Positions 1 through 5,429 of a stretch of DNA of 7,225 bases are shown one piece after another. The DNA lies in the NCBI GenBank assembly GCA_008363265.1, contig RHKR01000105.1:1-7225 (forward strand). Reading direction: 5' to 3'. Within the stretch, counting starts at the first letter, position 1. Each line of letters starts with the position of its first letter. Below the pieces are notes generated by a model that worked only from the letters and a program-made list of their open reading frames with translations, searched no databases and had not been told where the DNA came from. Source of the stretch: Chlorobiota bacterium. Lineage in GTDB: Bacteria; Bacteroidota; Ignavibacteria; Ignavibacteriales; Ignavibacteriaceae. Position numbers and translations under genes: made by a program.

Positions 1-136
1 CTACTACGCGGCAATCCCAGGCCTCGGGATAAGGAACAAATTTCTAATTTACGGTGGCGATGAAAGAAGACAGATGGGTAATACACCTGTCCTGCCATGG
101 AGATCGATCAGAGAAGTGAGTAACTTCCTCAATTAA
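1..136 (+). CDS. C-terminal fragment of a probable DUF4143-type AAA ATPase (5' end outside window)
   Basis: An open frame enters from the left edge (first full codon at 2) and stops at TAA 134-136, giving 44 residues. The tail reads KFLIYGGDERRQMGNTPVLP followed by WRSIREVSNFLN. A hydrophobic strand ending in IYGG, a polar Arg/Gln-rich turn, then a strand ending in LPW and a short helix is how many AAA_14/DUF4143 ATPases end. These are P-loop proteins with a C-terminal PD-(D/E)xK-like domain; their cellular role is poorly defined, and some lie near toxin-antitoxin genes. The Walker motifs lie outside the window, so the family call rests on this tail alone. It converges with radA and is followed at once by a hairpin (141-177). 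The frame is convincing; the family name is moderately sure. Confidence 0.6.
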   Translation, partial: YYAAIPGLGIRNKFLIYGGDERRQMGNTPVLPWRSIREVSNFLN

Positions 137-181
137 AAAACCGTACAAATCCGCAATGCCATTGCATGATTGTACGGATTT
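135..181. terminator. Bidirectional hairpin terminator between convergent genes
   Basis: CCGTACAA (141-148) pairs perfectly with TTGTACGG (170-177). A second, inner hairpin, GCAAT/ATTGC (153-157 with 161-165), is nested in the loop. On the minus strand the stem is followed directly by a run of six T (positions 140-135 read in reverse), a canonical intrinsic terminator for the leftward radA transcript about 230 bases past its stop. On the plus strand it follows the ATPase stop by four bases, but the downstream T-tract is weak (ATTTCGGATTT). Confidence 0.7.
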
Positions 182-225
182 CGGATTTGCTTTAATTATT
201 TGCGGATCGTTTTGAAGGTTGGATA

Positions 226-330
226 AACCACAGAGCGCACAGAGAACACAGAGTGGATTTTCAGGTGGTCTGAGACAGCACGGAATGAATTATCACGACC
301 TCCTCAGTGTGCTCTGTGTGCTCTGTGGTT
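226..330. repeat. Large imperfect inverted repeat built from CACAGAG units
   Basis: The left arm 226-253 (begins AACCACAGAGCGCACAGAG) and the right arm 303-330 (ends GTGTGCTCTGTGGTT) are inverted copies matching at 25 of 28 positions, with a 49-base spacer (254-302). Each arm is itself a short tandem array of a roughly 9-base unit containing CACAGAG, present three times on the left. Arrays of this kind (AACCACAGAGnnCACAGAG) are, from memory, common in intergenic DNA of environmental bacterial genomes. Their function is unknown to me. A short open frame crosses it from 219, but its protein is low-complexity and I take it as non-coding. Confidence 0.85.
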
Positions 331-375
331 ATATTCGACTTGGTCAATGCCCCACCCAATTACTTCACAGTTCAC

Positions 376-390
376 TCCGCCGCAGGCGGA
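376..390. repeat. GC-rich palindrome TCCGCC-GCA-GGCGGA
   Basis: Six-base arms around a GCA loop, lying 13 bases beyond the radA stop. No T-run follows on either strand, so it does not look like an intrinsic terminator. It resembles the perfect palindrome at 2652-2665 and the half-copy at 5343-5351, and is probably a member of a dispersed intergenic repeat. Confidence 0.7.
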
Positions 391-403
391 TCACATTTCA
401 CAT

Positions 404-1747
404 TTAAACCTGCACCGCCTCCTCAACAGTGGCAACGGCCCTGATCTTAAGGCCGGTTTTCCCTTTGGCTTCGGCGAAGTTGGGTTTGGGGATGATGGCA
501 GAGGTGAACCCCAGTTTTTCGGCTTCCTTGAGGCGGGCGATGATCTGCGAGACACCGCGGATCTCACCTCCGAGGCCGACCTCTCCGATCACGACAGTTC
601 CGGGGGGAAGCGGCTTCTCGTGCGCGGAGGAAATTATGCTCAGACATATCGGGAGGTCGGAAGCGGGCTCATCTATCCGCATGCCGCCCGATACATTTAT
701 GAAGACATTTTTGTTGGAAAGATTTATCCGCGCCCTCTTCTCGAGCACGGCAAGCAAGATGGAAAGCTTCCTCTGGTCGAATCCACTGGTTATCCGCGAG
801 GGGTTGCCAAAGTAGGATGGAACCACAAGTGCCTGCACTTCGGTTAGAATTGCTCGTGTGCCTTCAAAAACCGCGGTTATGCAACTGCCTGAATTAACAC
901 GATTATCCTCATTGAGAAACACTCCGGATGGGTTAAGAACCTCTTTAAGTCCGCTTCCCTGCATCTCAAACACGCCGATCTCGTTGGAACTACCGAAGCG
1001 GTTCTTCACCGCGCGGATTATCCTGAAAAGGTTATTGCTGTCACCCTCGAACTGCAGCACCGTATCAACCATGTGTTCAAGTATCTTCGGACCCGCGAGC
1101 GAGCCTTCCTTTGTAACATGTCCTATGATCACAGCTGTTCTGTTGGTCTTTTTCGCGTTCTCCATCAGAGCGTAAGCCGACTCACGTATTTGCGACACCG
1201 TTCCCGGTGAACTCATCAGTTCAGGGTTGTTAACCGTCTGGATCGAATCAATTACGAAAAGCTGCGGATCGGTCTGATCGATGGCGGCTAGAATTTTGGA
1301 GATATCTGTTTCGGCAAGGATGGTGATCAGGTCCGAGGTTACTCCCAGCCTTTCGGCCCGCATCTTTATTTGCTGAAGCGACTCCTCACCCGTAACATAT
1401 AAAGACGGTTTCTGAAGCGCGGCAAGCGACTGTAGTAGAATTGTCGATTTCCCGATCCCGGGCTCACCCCCAAGCAGGATAACCGATCCCGGTACAAAAC
1501 CCCCTCCGAGTGTGCGGTCGAGCTCACCGATACCTGATGAGAAGCGTTTAATGGTTGACGACTCTATCTTGCTCAGCCTGCCCATGTTCAGATCGCCTGA
1601 ATAGCTTTTCCTGCCAACCGGTTCAGCTTTGGTTACAACCTCTTCGGCGAATGTGTTCCACGAATCACACTCGGGGCACTTCCCCAGCCAGCGGATGCTC
1701 TCGTAACCGCAGGAGGAGCAGACGAACTTCGTTTTCTCTTTTTTCAA
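404..1747 (-). CDS. radA: DNA repair protein RadA (Sms), RecA-like branch-migration ATPase
   Basis: 447 residues, close to the usual RadA length of about 450. RadA is a cytoplasmic hexameric DNA motor that extends D-loops and processes branched recombination intermediates alongside RecA. Visible in order: a four-cysteine zinc finger (C10, C13, C24, C27); Walker A GGEPGIGKS at 93-101; Walker B LFVIDS around 163-168; the RadA signature KNRFG at 248-252; and the C-terminal Lon-protease-like domain (about 290-447) with VSGGMRIDEPASDLP near 352-366. The start is a TTG at 1747-1745. It is preferred because KKEKTKFVCSSCGYES lines up with the normal RadA N-terminus and no ATG lies upstream before the zinc finger. 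This TTG overlaps the upstream sirtuin stop by four bases (TTGA), with AAGGA just upstream inside the sirtuin gene, so translational coupling is likely. All key motifs are intact. Confidence 0.97.
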   Translation of the reverse strand: MKKEKTKFVCSSCGYESIRWLGKCPECDSWNTFAEEVVTKAEPVGRKSYSGDLNMGRLSKIESSTIKRFSSGIGELDRTLGGGFVPGSVILLGGEPGIGKSTILLQSLAALQKPSLYVTGEESLQQIKMRAERLGVTSDLITILAETDISKILAAIDQTDPQLFVIDSIQTVNNPELMSSPGTVSQIRESAYALMENAKKTNRTAVIIGHVTKEGSLAGPKILEHMVDTVLQFEGDSNNLFRIIRAVKNRFGSSNEIGVFEMQGSGLKEVLNPSGVFLNEDNRVNSGSCITAVFEGTRAILTEVQALVVPSYFGNPSRITSGFDQRKLSILLAVLEKRARINLSNKNVFINVSGGMRIDEPASDLPICLSIISSAHEKPLPPGTVVIGEVGLGGEIRGVSQIIARLKEAEKLGFTSAIIPKPNFAEAKGKTGLKIRAVATVEEAVQV

Positions 1748-1755
1748 TATTCCTT
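1744..1755 (-). promoter_or_regulatory. Sirtuin stop / radA TTG start overlap with ribosome-binding site
   Basis: On the minus strand the junction reads AAGGAATATTGAAAA. TGA ends the sirtuin, and TTG one base earlier starts RadA. AAGGA (1755-1751) lies only three bases from the TTG, a short spacing that suits re-initiation by a ribosome terminating at the overlapping stop. Confidence 0.7.
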
Positions 1756-2496
1756 AAGCCGTTTCACATGCTCAAAAAGGAGGGGCAACACTTCACCTGA
1801 TCTTCCTTTGATGAAGTACCGTTTCCCGTGATGGTGGTCGCCCTCGTCGATATTCACATCGATCACGATGGCTCCCGATGAAAGGGCAGCCGATGGAAGA
1901 AGTGCGGCCGGATACACAACACCCGAGGTGCCGATCACAAACATTACATCGCACGACTCGCATCTCTCCTCGGCCTGTTCGTAGACACCCTCAGGAAGGT
2001 TCTCACCGAACCACACCACATCGGGCCTTATCAGTCCGCCACATCCGCAATGAGGAGGTGTGTTATCTTCAAGATGTATTTCACCTGAGTAAAACTCACC
2101 GCACTGGATGCACTTGTTTCTTGTAATGTTGCCGTGAAGTTCAAGCACTCTTGAACTGCCGGCCCTTTGATGCAGGTTATCCACATTCTGAGTAACCACC
2201 GTTACATCAAAGTACTTCTCGAAGTTGACTATGGCGTGGTGCCCGGCATTAGGATGGGAATCGTGTATGATCCTCCGCCTGTACTGGTACCACTCCCAGA
2301 CAAGATCAGGATTGCGCATGAAAGAATCGAAGTTCGCGAGTTCCTGGGCACTGAATCTTTTCCAGAGACCGTCGTCCCCTCTGAACGTGGGGATACCGCT
2401 CTCTGCACTCACACCCGAACCCGTGAAGAAGACGATCTTCCGCGAATCCGCAAGCTTGTCGATCAACTCCCTCGAAATTTTTAATTCATCTGTCAT
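1744..2496 (-). CDS. cobB: NAD-dependent protein deacylase, class III sirtuin (CobB/SIRT5-like)
   Basis: 250 residues from the ATG at 2496-2494. Sirtuins remove acyl groups from lysine using NAD+, giving nicotinamide and O-acyl-ADP-ribose. Visible: the NAD-binding GSGVSAESGIPTFR at 26-39; TQNVDNLHQRAG at 102-113; the catalytic histidine in LELHG (H121); a zinc site C129-x2-C132 with C150-x-C152; and the cofactor-pocket strand FVIGTSG near 186-192. WYQYRRR contains Tyr70-x-x-Arg73, the pair that in E. coli CobB and human SIRT5 binds the carboxylate of succinyl- or malonyl-lysine, so desuccinylase/demalonylase activity is likely. An in-frame TTG at 2532 would add 12 residues; ATG is preferred because a promoter-like box overlaps that TTG region and the extension carries no family motif. 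It is the first gene of a pair with radA. Confidence 0.95.
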   Translation of the reverse strand: MTDELKISRELIDKLADSRKIVFFTGSGVSAESGIPTFRGDDGLWKRFSAQELANFDSFMRNPDLVWEWYQYRRRIIHDSHPNAGHHAIVNFEKYFDVTVVTQNVDNLHQRAGSSRVLELHGNITRNKCIQCGEFYSGEIHLEDNTPPHCGCGGLIRPDVVWFGENLPEGVYEQAEERCESCDVMFVIGTSGVVYPAALLPSAALSSGAIVIDVNIDEGDHHHGKRYFIKGRSGEVLPLLFEHVKRLKEY

Positions 2497-2499
2497 TAA

Positions 2500-2522
2500 G
2501 GTTTTGTTTCTCCCGTAAAACC
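2500..2522 (-). promoter_or_regulatory. Small leader hairpin with Shine-Dalgarno-like loop before the sirtuin ATG
   Basis: On the minus strand GGTTTT (2522-2517) can pair with AAAACC (2505-2500). The 11-base loop holds GGGAG, the only good Shine-Dalgarno-like site. In linear distance this site is 13 bases from the ATG, longer than optimal; folding would bring it closer. The stem is AT-rich and weak, so this is a suggestion only. Confidence 0.3.
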
Positions 2523-2536
2523 ATTTTTTCAATCAC

Positions 2537-2544
2537 CTAAAATA
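2537..2544 (-). promoter_or_regulatory. Candidate -7 box (TATTTTAG) for the sirtuin-radA operon
   Basis: TATTTTAG on the minus strand matches the Bacteroidota TAnnTTTG box at five of six defined positions. It would give a leader of about 35 bases to the ATG at 2496. No TTTG lies at the expected distance upstream, so support is limited to one half of the promoter. Confidence 0.25.
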
Positions 2545-2580
2545 AGCATGTTATTGCTTTTGATTTGTGATATTTTCCCA

Positions 2581-2617
2581 ATAAAAAAGGCTGCCCTCTC
2601 AGACAGCCTAAAAAAAC
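2581..2617 (-). terminator. Intrinsic terminator downstream of the kinase-TPR operon
   Basis: AGGCTG (2588-2593) pairs with CAGCCT (2604-2609) around a 10-base loop. On the minus strand the hairpin is followed by a T-run (the A-tract 2583-2588 read in reverse), about 75 bases past the TPR gene stop. An A-tract on the other side (2610-2616) means it could work in both directions, though no rightward gene ends here. Confidence 0.8.
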
Positions 2618-2640
2618 CGGTTGGATCAGGCCGTGGCAAA

Positions 2641-2682
2641 CTAACCACTAATCCGCCGCGGCGGACTAACCTCTAACCACTA
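2641..2682. repeat. Perfect 14-bp palindrome flanked by 10-bp direct repeats
   Basis: TCCGCCGCGGCGGA (2652-2665) is its own reverse complement. CTAACCACTA occurs exactly at 2641-2650 and again at 2673-2682, bracketing the palindrome, with an extra CTAACC at 2666-2671. The second copy touches the TPR gene stop codon (2683-2685). No T-run follows, so it is not a standard terminator. The palindrome core recurs at 376-390 and, as a half-copy, at 5343-5351. Confidence 0.8.
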
Positions 2683-3453
2683 TTACTTCCCCTTGATCTC
2701 CGCCAGCAGTTTTTTCGACTCTGCAAGCACAGAGGCATCGTCTTCATCGAGGAAGGGGATGCCTGGTACTTTGTTCAGGTGCGTGCGGGCTTTGTCGTAC
2801 TGATCGTTTTCAATGTAGGCTTTCGCGATCTCAAGGTGGAACATTCTGAAATTCGGGCGGAGTTTGATCGCGGTGTTGAGTGACTTGATTGCCTGATCGA
2901 TGTCACCCCAGCCGAGGCCGAGAGGGGCACGGAAGATGTACGGTTTTTCACACAACTTGTTGTGGGTTCTGCCGAGCACGTAATGGGCAGTGGCCTGCAC
3001 TTCACTTCCGCCGTTACCGAGGGCGATCGCCTTGTCAACGTCAGCTTTAACCGAGTTTACCACACCCGCGGCACTGAAAACGTTCTTGAAGAGGGCGATC
3101 CTTCCGTTGGCGATGGCGCGTCTGAGATAGGTTATCGACTGATTAGGAGCAAACTTGATCGCCTGAGTGGCATATTTTTCAGCTTTCTCGAAGTTTGCAA
3201 GCTGCGAGTTGCCGCCTGAGTGCTCACCGATGTCGACGTGGGTTCTGCTTAAACGCCACAGTATCTCCCAGTTGTTCGGTGAAAGCTTGTTTGCTTCCTC
3301 AAACTTCTTGAGAGCGTCAGCATTTTTGAACTGCTTTACCGCAAGTTTGTCACCTTCTTCAACGAGCTTCTTCCAGTCCTGTGCATTTACGCCGGATATC
3401 TGGAACACCAGAAAGAACGCCAGAAGTGAACAGAAAAGTTGTGTTTTTTTCAT
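2683..3453 (-). CDS. Secreted tetratricopeptide-repeat protein, RMDN-like layout
   Basis: 256 residues with a clear signal peptide: basic MKK, hydrophobic core about 5-20, likely signal peptidase I cut after VNA (24/25). The mature protein is helical with TPR-type units: about 27-60 (ALKKFEEANKLSPNNWEIL), 63-104 (FEKAEKYATQAIKFAPNQS), 105-146, and 183-225 (IDQAIKSLNTAIKLRPNFR, then EIAKAYIENDQYDKARTHL). The order WRLSRTHVDIG, ATQAIKFAPN, an AHYVLGRTH helix, then a final LNTAIKLRPN repeat resembles the RMDN (regulator of microtubule dynamics) family, which has bacterial members. That match is from pattern memory. The protein is probably periplasmic; its partner is unknown. The start ATG at 3453 has AAGG upstream. 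It lies 27 bp after the kinase stop with no terminator between, so the two are probably co-transcribed. Confidence 0.9.
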   Translation of the reverse strand: MKKTQLFCSLLAFFLVFQISGVNAQDWKKLVEEGDKLAVKQFKNADALKKFEEANKLSPNNWEILWRLSRTHVDIGEHSGGNSQLANFEKAEKYATQAIKFAPNQSITYLRRAIANGRIALFKNVFSAAGVVNSVKADVDKAIALGNGGSEVQATAHYVLGRTHNKLCEKPYIFRAPLGLGWGDIDQAIKSLNTAIKLRPNFRMFHLEIAKAYIENDQYDKARTHLNKVPGIPFLDEDDASVLAESKKLLAEIKGK

Positions 3454-3480
3454 GCCGGATTGCCTTTTTTGTTAATGCAA

Positions 3481-5262
3481 TTAATTGATTATTGATCGAA
3501 TTGTCTGCAGGAGTTCATCCCTCTTTAATGGGGTTTTGAGGAGTGCCCTTACACCCCTGTCTGCCATGTTGTGGGGATTACCTGATTCGCCCGACTCAAC
3601 AAGGATGATGGGGGTTTTGAAGTGGCTATCCGCAGGGTTCACCGAATCGATGAACTGATCGCACGACATGAGGGGCATGTTCTTGTCGGCGATTATCAGG
3701 GCGGGAGCACTTTCCTTTAAAATATCTATTGCTTCATATCCGTTCTCAACGCTGGTGAGCTCGTATTCCCTGAACTCGTTCACCATGATCGATCTTAGCG
3801 ACTCCTCACCTGCCGGATCGGGATCAACGATCATTATGGTGTTGGCCGGTACCGGAAGTGTGAAGTGGAACTCGCTTCCGCCGTCTTCTTCCGAGTAGAA
3901 CCATATCTCGCCCCCGTGCTTCTCAACTATCTCTTTTACGAGTGTAAGACCGAAACCGCTCCCCTTCTCCCCTTTGGAGCCTTCCTTGGAAACGAATTTG
4001 TCGAGACTGAAAAGACTCGCCTGTTCCTCCTGCGTCATCCCCATTCCGTGGTCTTTCACCACAAATTCCACCTGCCTTATATTGAACAGTCCGGCAGTTA
4101 TCTCAACCTTGCTGTTCTCGTATGAAAATTTTATGGCGTTGTTCAGCAGGTTAACGATAACCTGTGAGGCAAGCCTCTCGTCGGCCTGAACGTGGAGGTC
4201 GAGCGGCACATCGATCACTATCTCGATGTTTTTTCTGATCGCGTTGCCTGTAAGGTTCGAAACACAGTTGTGCACCAGGGCATGAACAGGCAATCTCTGA
4301 AGTTCAGGTTTTATCTTTCCGGTGCGGAGCCTCGACCAGTCGAGCAGATAGTTGATGAACTGCAGCTGGTTGACAGACGCTTCATAGATGTAGGTAAGGT
4401 ACTCGTTCTTCTCATGATCGGGAAGATCCTCCTCATTCAGGAGTATCTCGGCAAAACCGAGAATGCTGGTGTATGGCCCGCGGAGATCGTGCGAAAGGAT
4501 GTTTATAAAACGGTCTTTCGAGTCGTTAAGCTGCCTGAGGGCAATTTCCGACTCTTCGAGGTTGAACTGCCTGAGCTTCAACCTGGTGATATCGCTTACT
4601 ATCCCCGAGATGCTTTCAGCCTCCCCCTTGTTGTTCCGCTTGATGTGCGCCTGTTCCGATACCCAGATAACCTCACCGCTCTTGGTAACGAGGCGGTACT
4701 CAAGTTTCATTTTCGACTGAGCGTGGTTGTTCTTGGTCTCGTTCAATGCCCGGAGCGCGCCGGTAACATCCCCGCGGTGGATGATCGAGAAGAGCTTCCC
4801 CTGCATCCCGTTCAGTTCTACGGAGGTGTAGCCGGTTATCTTTTCAACCTGCTGACTGAATCTTACGTCACTGTTGGGATCTGAGGGATCGGGATTCTTC
4901 CAGATAAAGAATTCGATATCGCCGTGAAGCGACATTATCTCTTTCAGCACGGGGTCGCTGATATCACCCGGTGCAGGCGAGTAGAAGAAGCCGGTAGCGG
5001 TGAGCCCCTCTTCTTTCGGTGTAAGTTTGATGAACATCCCCTCACCGGGGATCTCGGATGAAAGGAAGTTCCCGGCGTAGCCTTCCTTCAACACCTGACC
5101 AAGATCAAGCAGGGCGCCGGCTGCCGTGGGATAAAACACCTCCCTGAAGTTTCTGCCGTGGATCGACTCCACCCGTATCCTCTTCTCCCTCCCCCGCTCT
5201 TCGATACTTTTTATCCGAAGACGGTCGTCAAGGTCAATAATGAAATCACCGGGTGAATGCAT
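3481..5262 (-). CDS. Soluble hybrid sensor histidine kinase: N-terminal PAS-like region, PAS, HisKA, HATPase, receiver
   Basis: 593 residues with no signal peptide or membrane segment, so a cytoplasmic sensor. Residues 1-100 (FIIDLDDRLRIKSI, later GRNFREVF) read like a divergent PAS domain. A clearer PAS_3-type domain spans about 115-227 (FFIWKNP; ITGYTSVEL; LVTKSGEVIWV; GIVSDIT). HisKA follows with the phospho-acceptor His258 in ILSHDLRGP. The ATPase domain shows the N box NLLNNAIKFS (371-380), G1 DHGMGM (404-409) and G2 GEKGSGFGL (431-439). A C-terminal receiver (about 475-593) has acidic residues D480 and D482 and phospho-acceptor D526 in IIADKNMP. Its usual Lys-Pro is written K576-T577-P578, so the lysine is shifted by one. 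No DNA-binding output is attached, so phosphate presumably passes to a separate partner or feeds back. The ATG at 5262 has only a weak, A-rich ribosome-binding region. It heads an operon with the TPR gene. Confidence 0.95.
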   Translation of the reverse strand: MHSPGDFIIDLDDRLRIKSIEERGREKRIRVESIHGRNFREVFYPTAAGALLDLGQVLKEGYAGNFLSSEIPGEGMFIKLTPKEEGLTATGFFYSPAPGDISDPVLKEIMSLHGDIEFFIWKNPDPSDPNSDVRFSQQVEKITGYTSVELNGMQGKLFSIIHRGDVTGALRALNETKNNHAQSKMKLEYRLVTKSGEVIWVSEQAHIKRNNKGEAESISGIVSDITRLKLRQFNLEESEIALRQLNDSKDRFINILSHDLRGPYTSILGFAEILLNEEDLPDHEKNEYLTYIYEASVNQLQFINYLLDWSRLRTGKIKPELQRLPVHALVHNCVSNLTGNAIRKNIEIVIDVPLDLHVQADERLASQVIVNLLNNAIKFSYENSKVEITAGLFNIRQVEFVVKDHGMGMTQEEQASLFSLDKFVSKEGSKGEKGSGFGLTLVKEIVEKHGGEIWFYSEEDGGSEFHFTLPVPANTIMIVDPDPAGEESLRSIMVNEFREYELTSVENGYEAIDILKESAPALIIADKNMPLMSCDQFIDSVNPADSHFKTPIILVESGESGNPHNMADRGVRALLKTPLKRDELLQTIRSIIN

Positions 5263-5297
5263 CTCTATCTTTTTTTTGAATTTTTGAAAAACAGCTT

Positions 5298-5328
5298 TTA
5301 AAATAGCTTAAAGAGAGGAATTTACAAA
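5298..5328 (-). promoter_or_regulatory. Candidate Bacteroidota-type promoter for the kinase-TPR operon
   Basis: On the minus strand TTTG (5328-5325) is followed after exactly 19 bases by TATTTTAA (5305-5298). The spacing fits the Bacteroidota TTTG-N19-TAnnTTTG promoter; the -7 box matches four of six defined positions. It would leave about 36 bases to the ATG at 5262, through an A-rich leader. Confidence 0.4.
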
Positions 5329-5342
5329 TAGTGAATCGATTA

Positions 5343-5351
5343 CCGCGGCGG
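5343..5351. repeat. Half-copy of the CCGCCGCGG palindrome
   Basis: CCGCGGCGG is identical to nine bases of the perfect palindrome at 2652-2665 (its positions 2656-2664). It lies between the kinase promoter region and the terminator of the lipoprotein gene. At nine bases chance cannot be excluded; the intergenic location and the two other sites are what make it notable. Confidence 0.4.
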
Positions 5352-5356
5352 TTCGG

Positions 5357-5395
5357 AAAAATAAATAAAAACGCCCCGGATGATCCTCCGGGGCG
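5357..5395 (-). terminator. Strong intrinsic terminator of the DUF4097 lipoprotein gene
   Basis: CGCCCCGGA (5372-5380) pairs perfectly with TCCGGGGCG (5387-5395) around a 6-base loop. On the minus strand it is followed by a T-rich stretch (5371-5357 in reverse: TTTTTATTTATTTTT). It lies 34 bases past the stop and separates this gene from the kinase operon. Confidence 0.93.
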
Positions 5396-5429
5396 CGCCT
5401 CATAGTCATTTACCTGATCTGTTTTACGG

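Noticed and set aside
226..330. CRISPR array from the repeated CACAGAG units
   Set aside because: Units are about 9 bases with 2-base gaps and the two arms are inverted, so there is no repeat-spacer structure and no cas gene.
219..407. Short rightward open frame across the CACAGAG repeat (62 codons)
   Set aside because: Its protein is set by the repeat (for example SVLCVLCGYIRLGQ), it has no ribosome-binding site, and most of it lies within the inverted repeat.
347..847. Rightward open frame of 166 codons opposite radA
   Set aside because: It lies antisense to the well-supported radA Lon-like domain; long antisense frames are expected from its codon use.
2494..2522. Twelve-codon leader peptide (ATG at 2522 on the minus strand) overlapping the sirtuin start
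   Set aside because: It is short, has no amino-acid bias typical of attenuators, and no ribosome-binding site; likely chance.
2775..3038. Leftward open frame of 87 codons in another frame of the TPR gene
   Set aside because: Ser/Thr/Arg-rich shadow (RRSPSVTAEVKCRP) within a gene with a clear signal peptide and TPRs.
4192..4884. Rightward open frame of 230 codons opposite the kinase gene
   Set aside because: It covers the antisense of conserved PAS/HisKA/ATPase motifs and its protein shows no domain I recognise.
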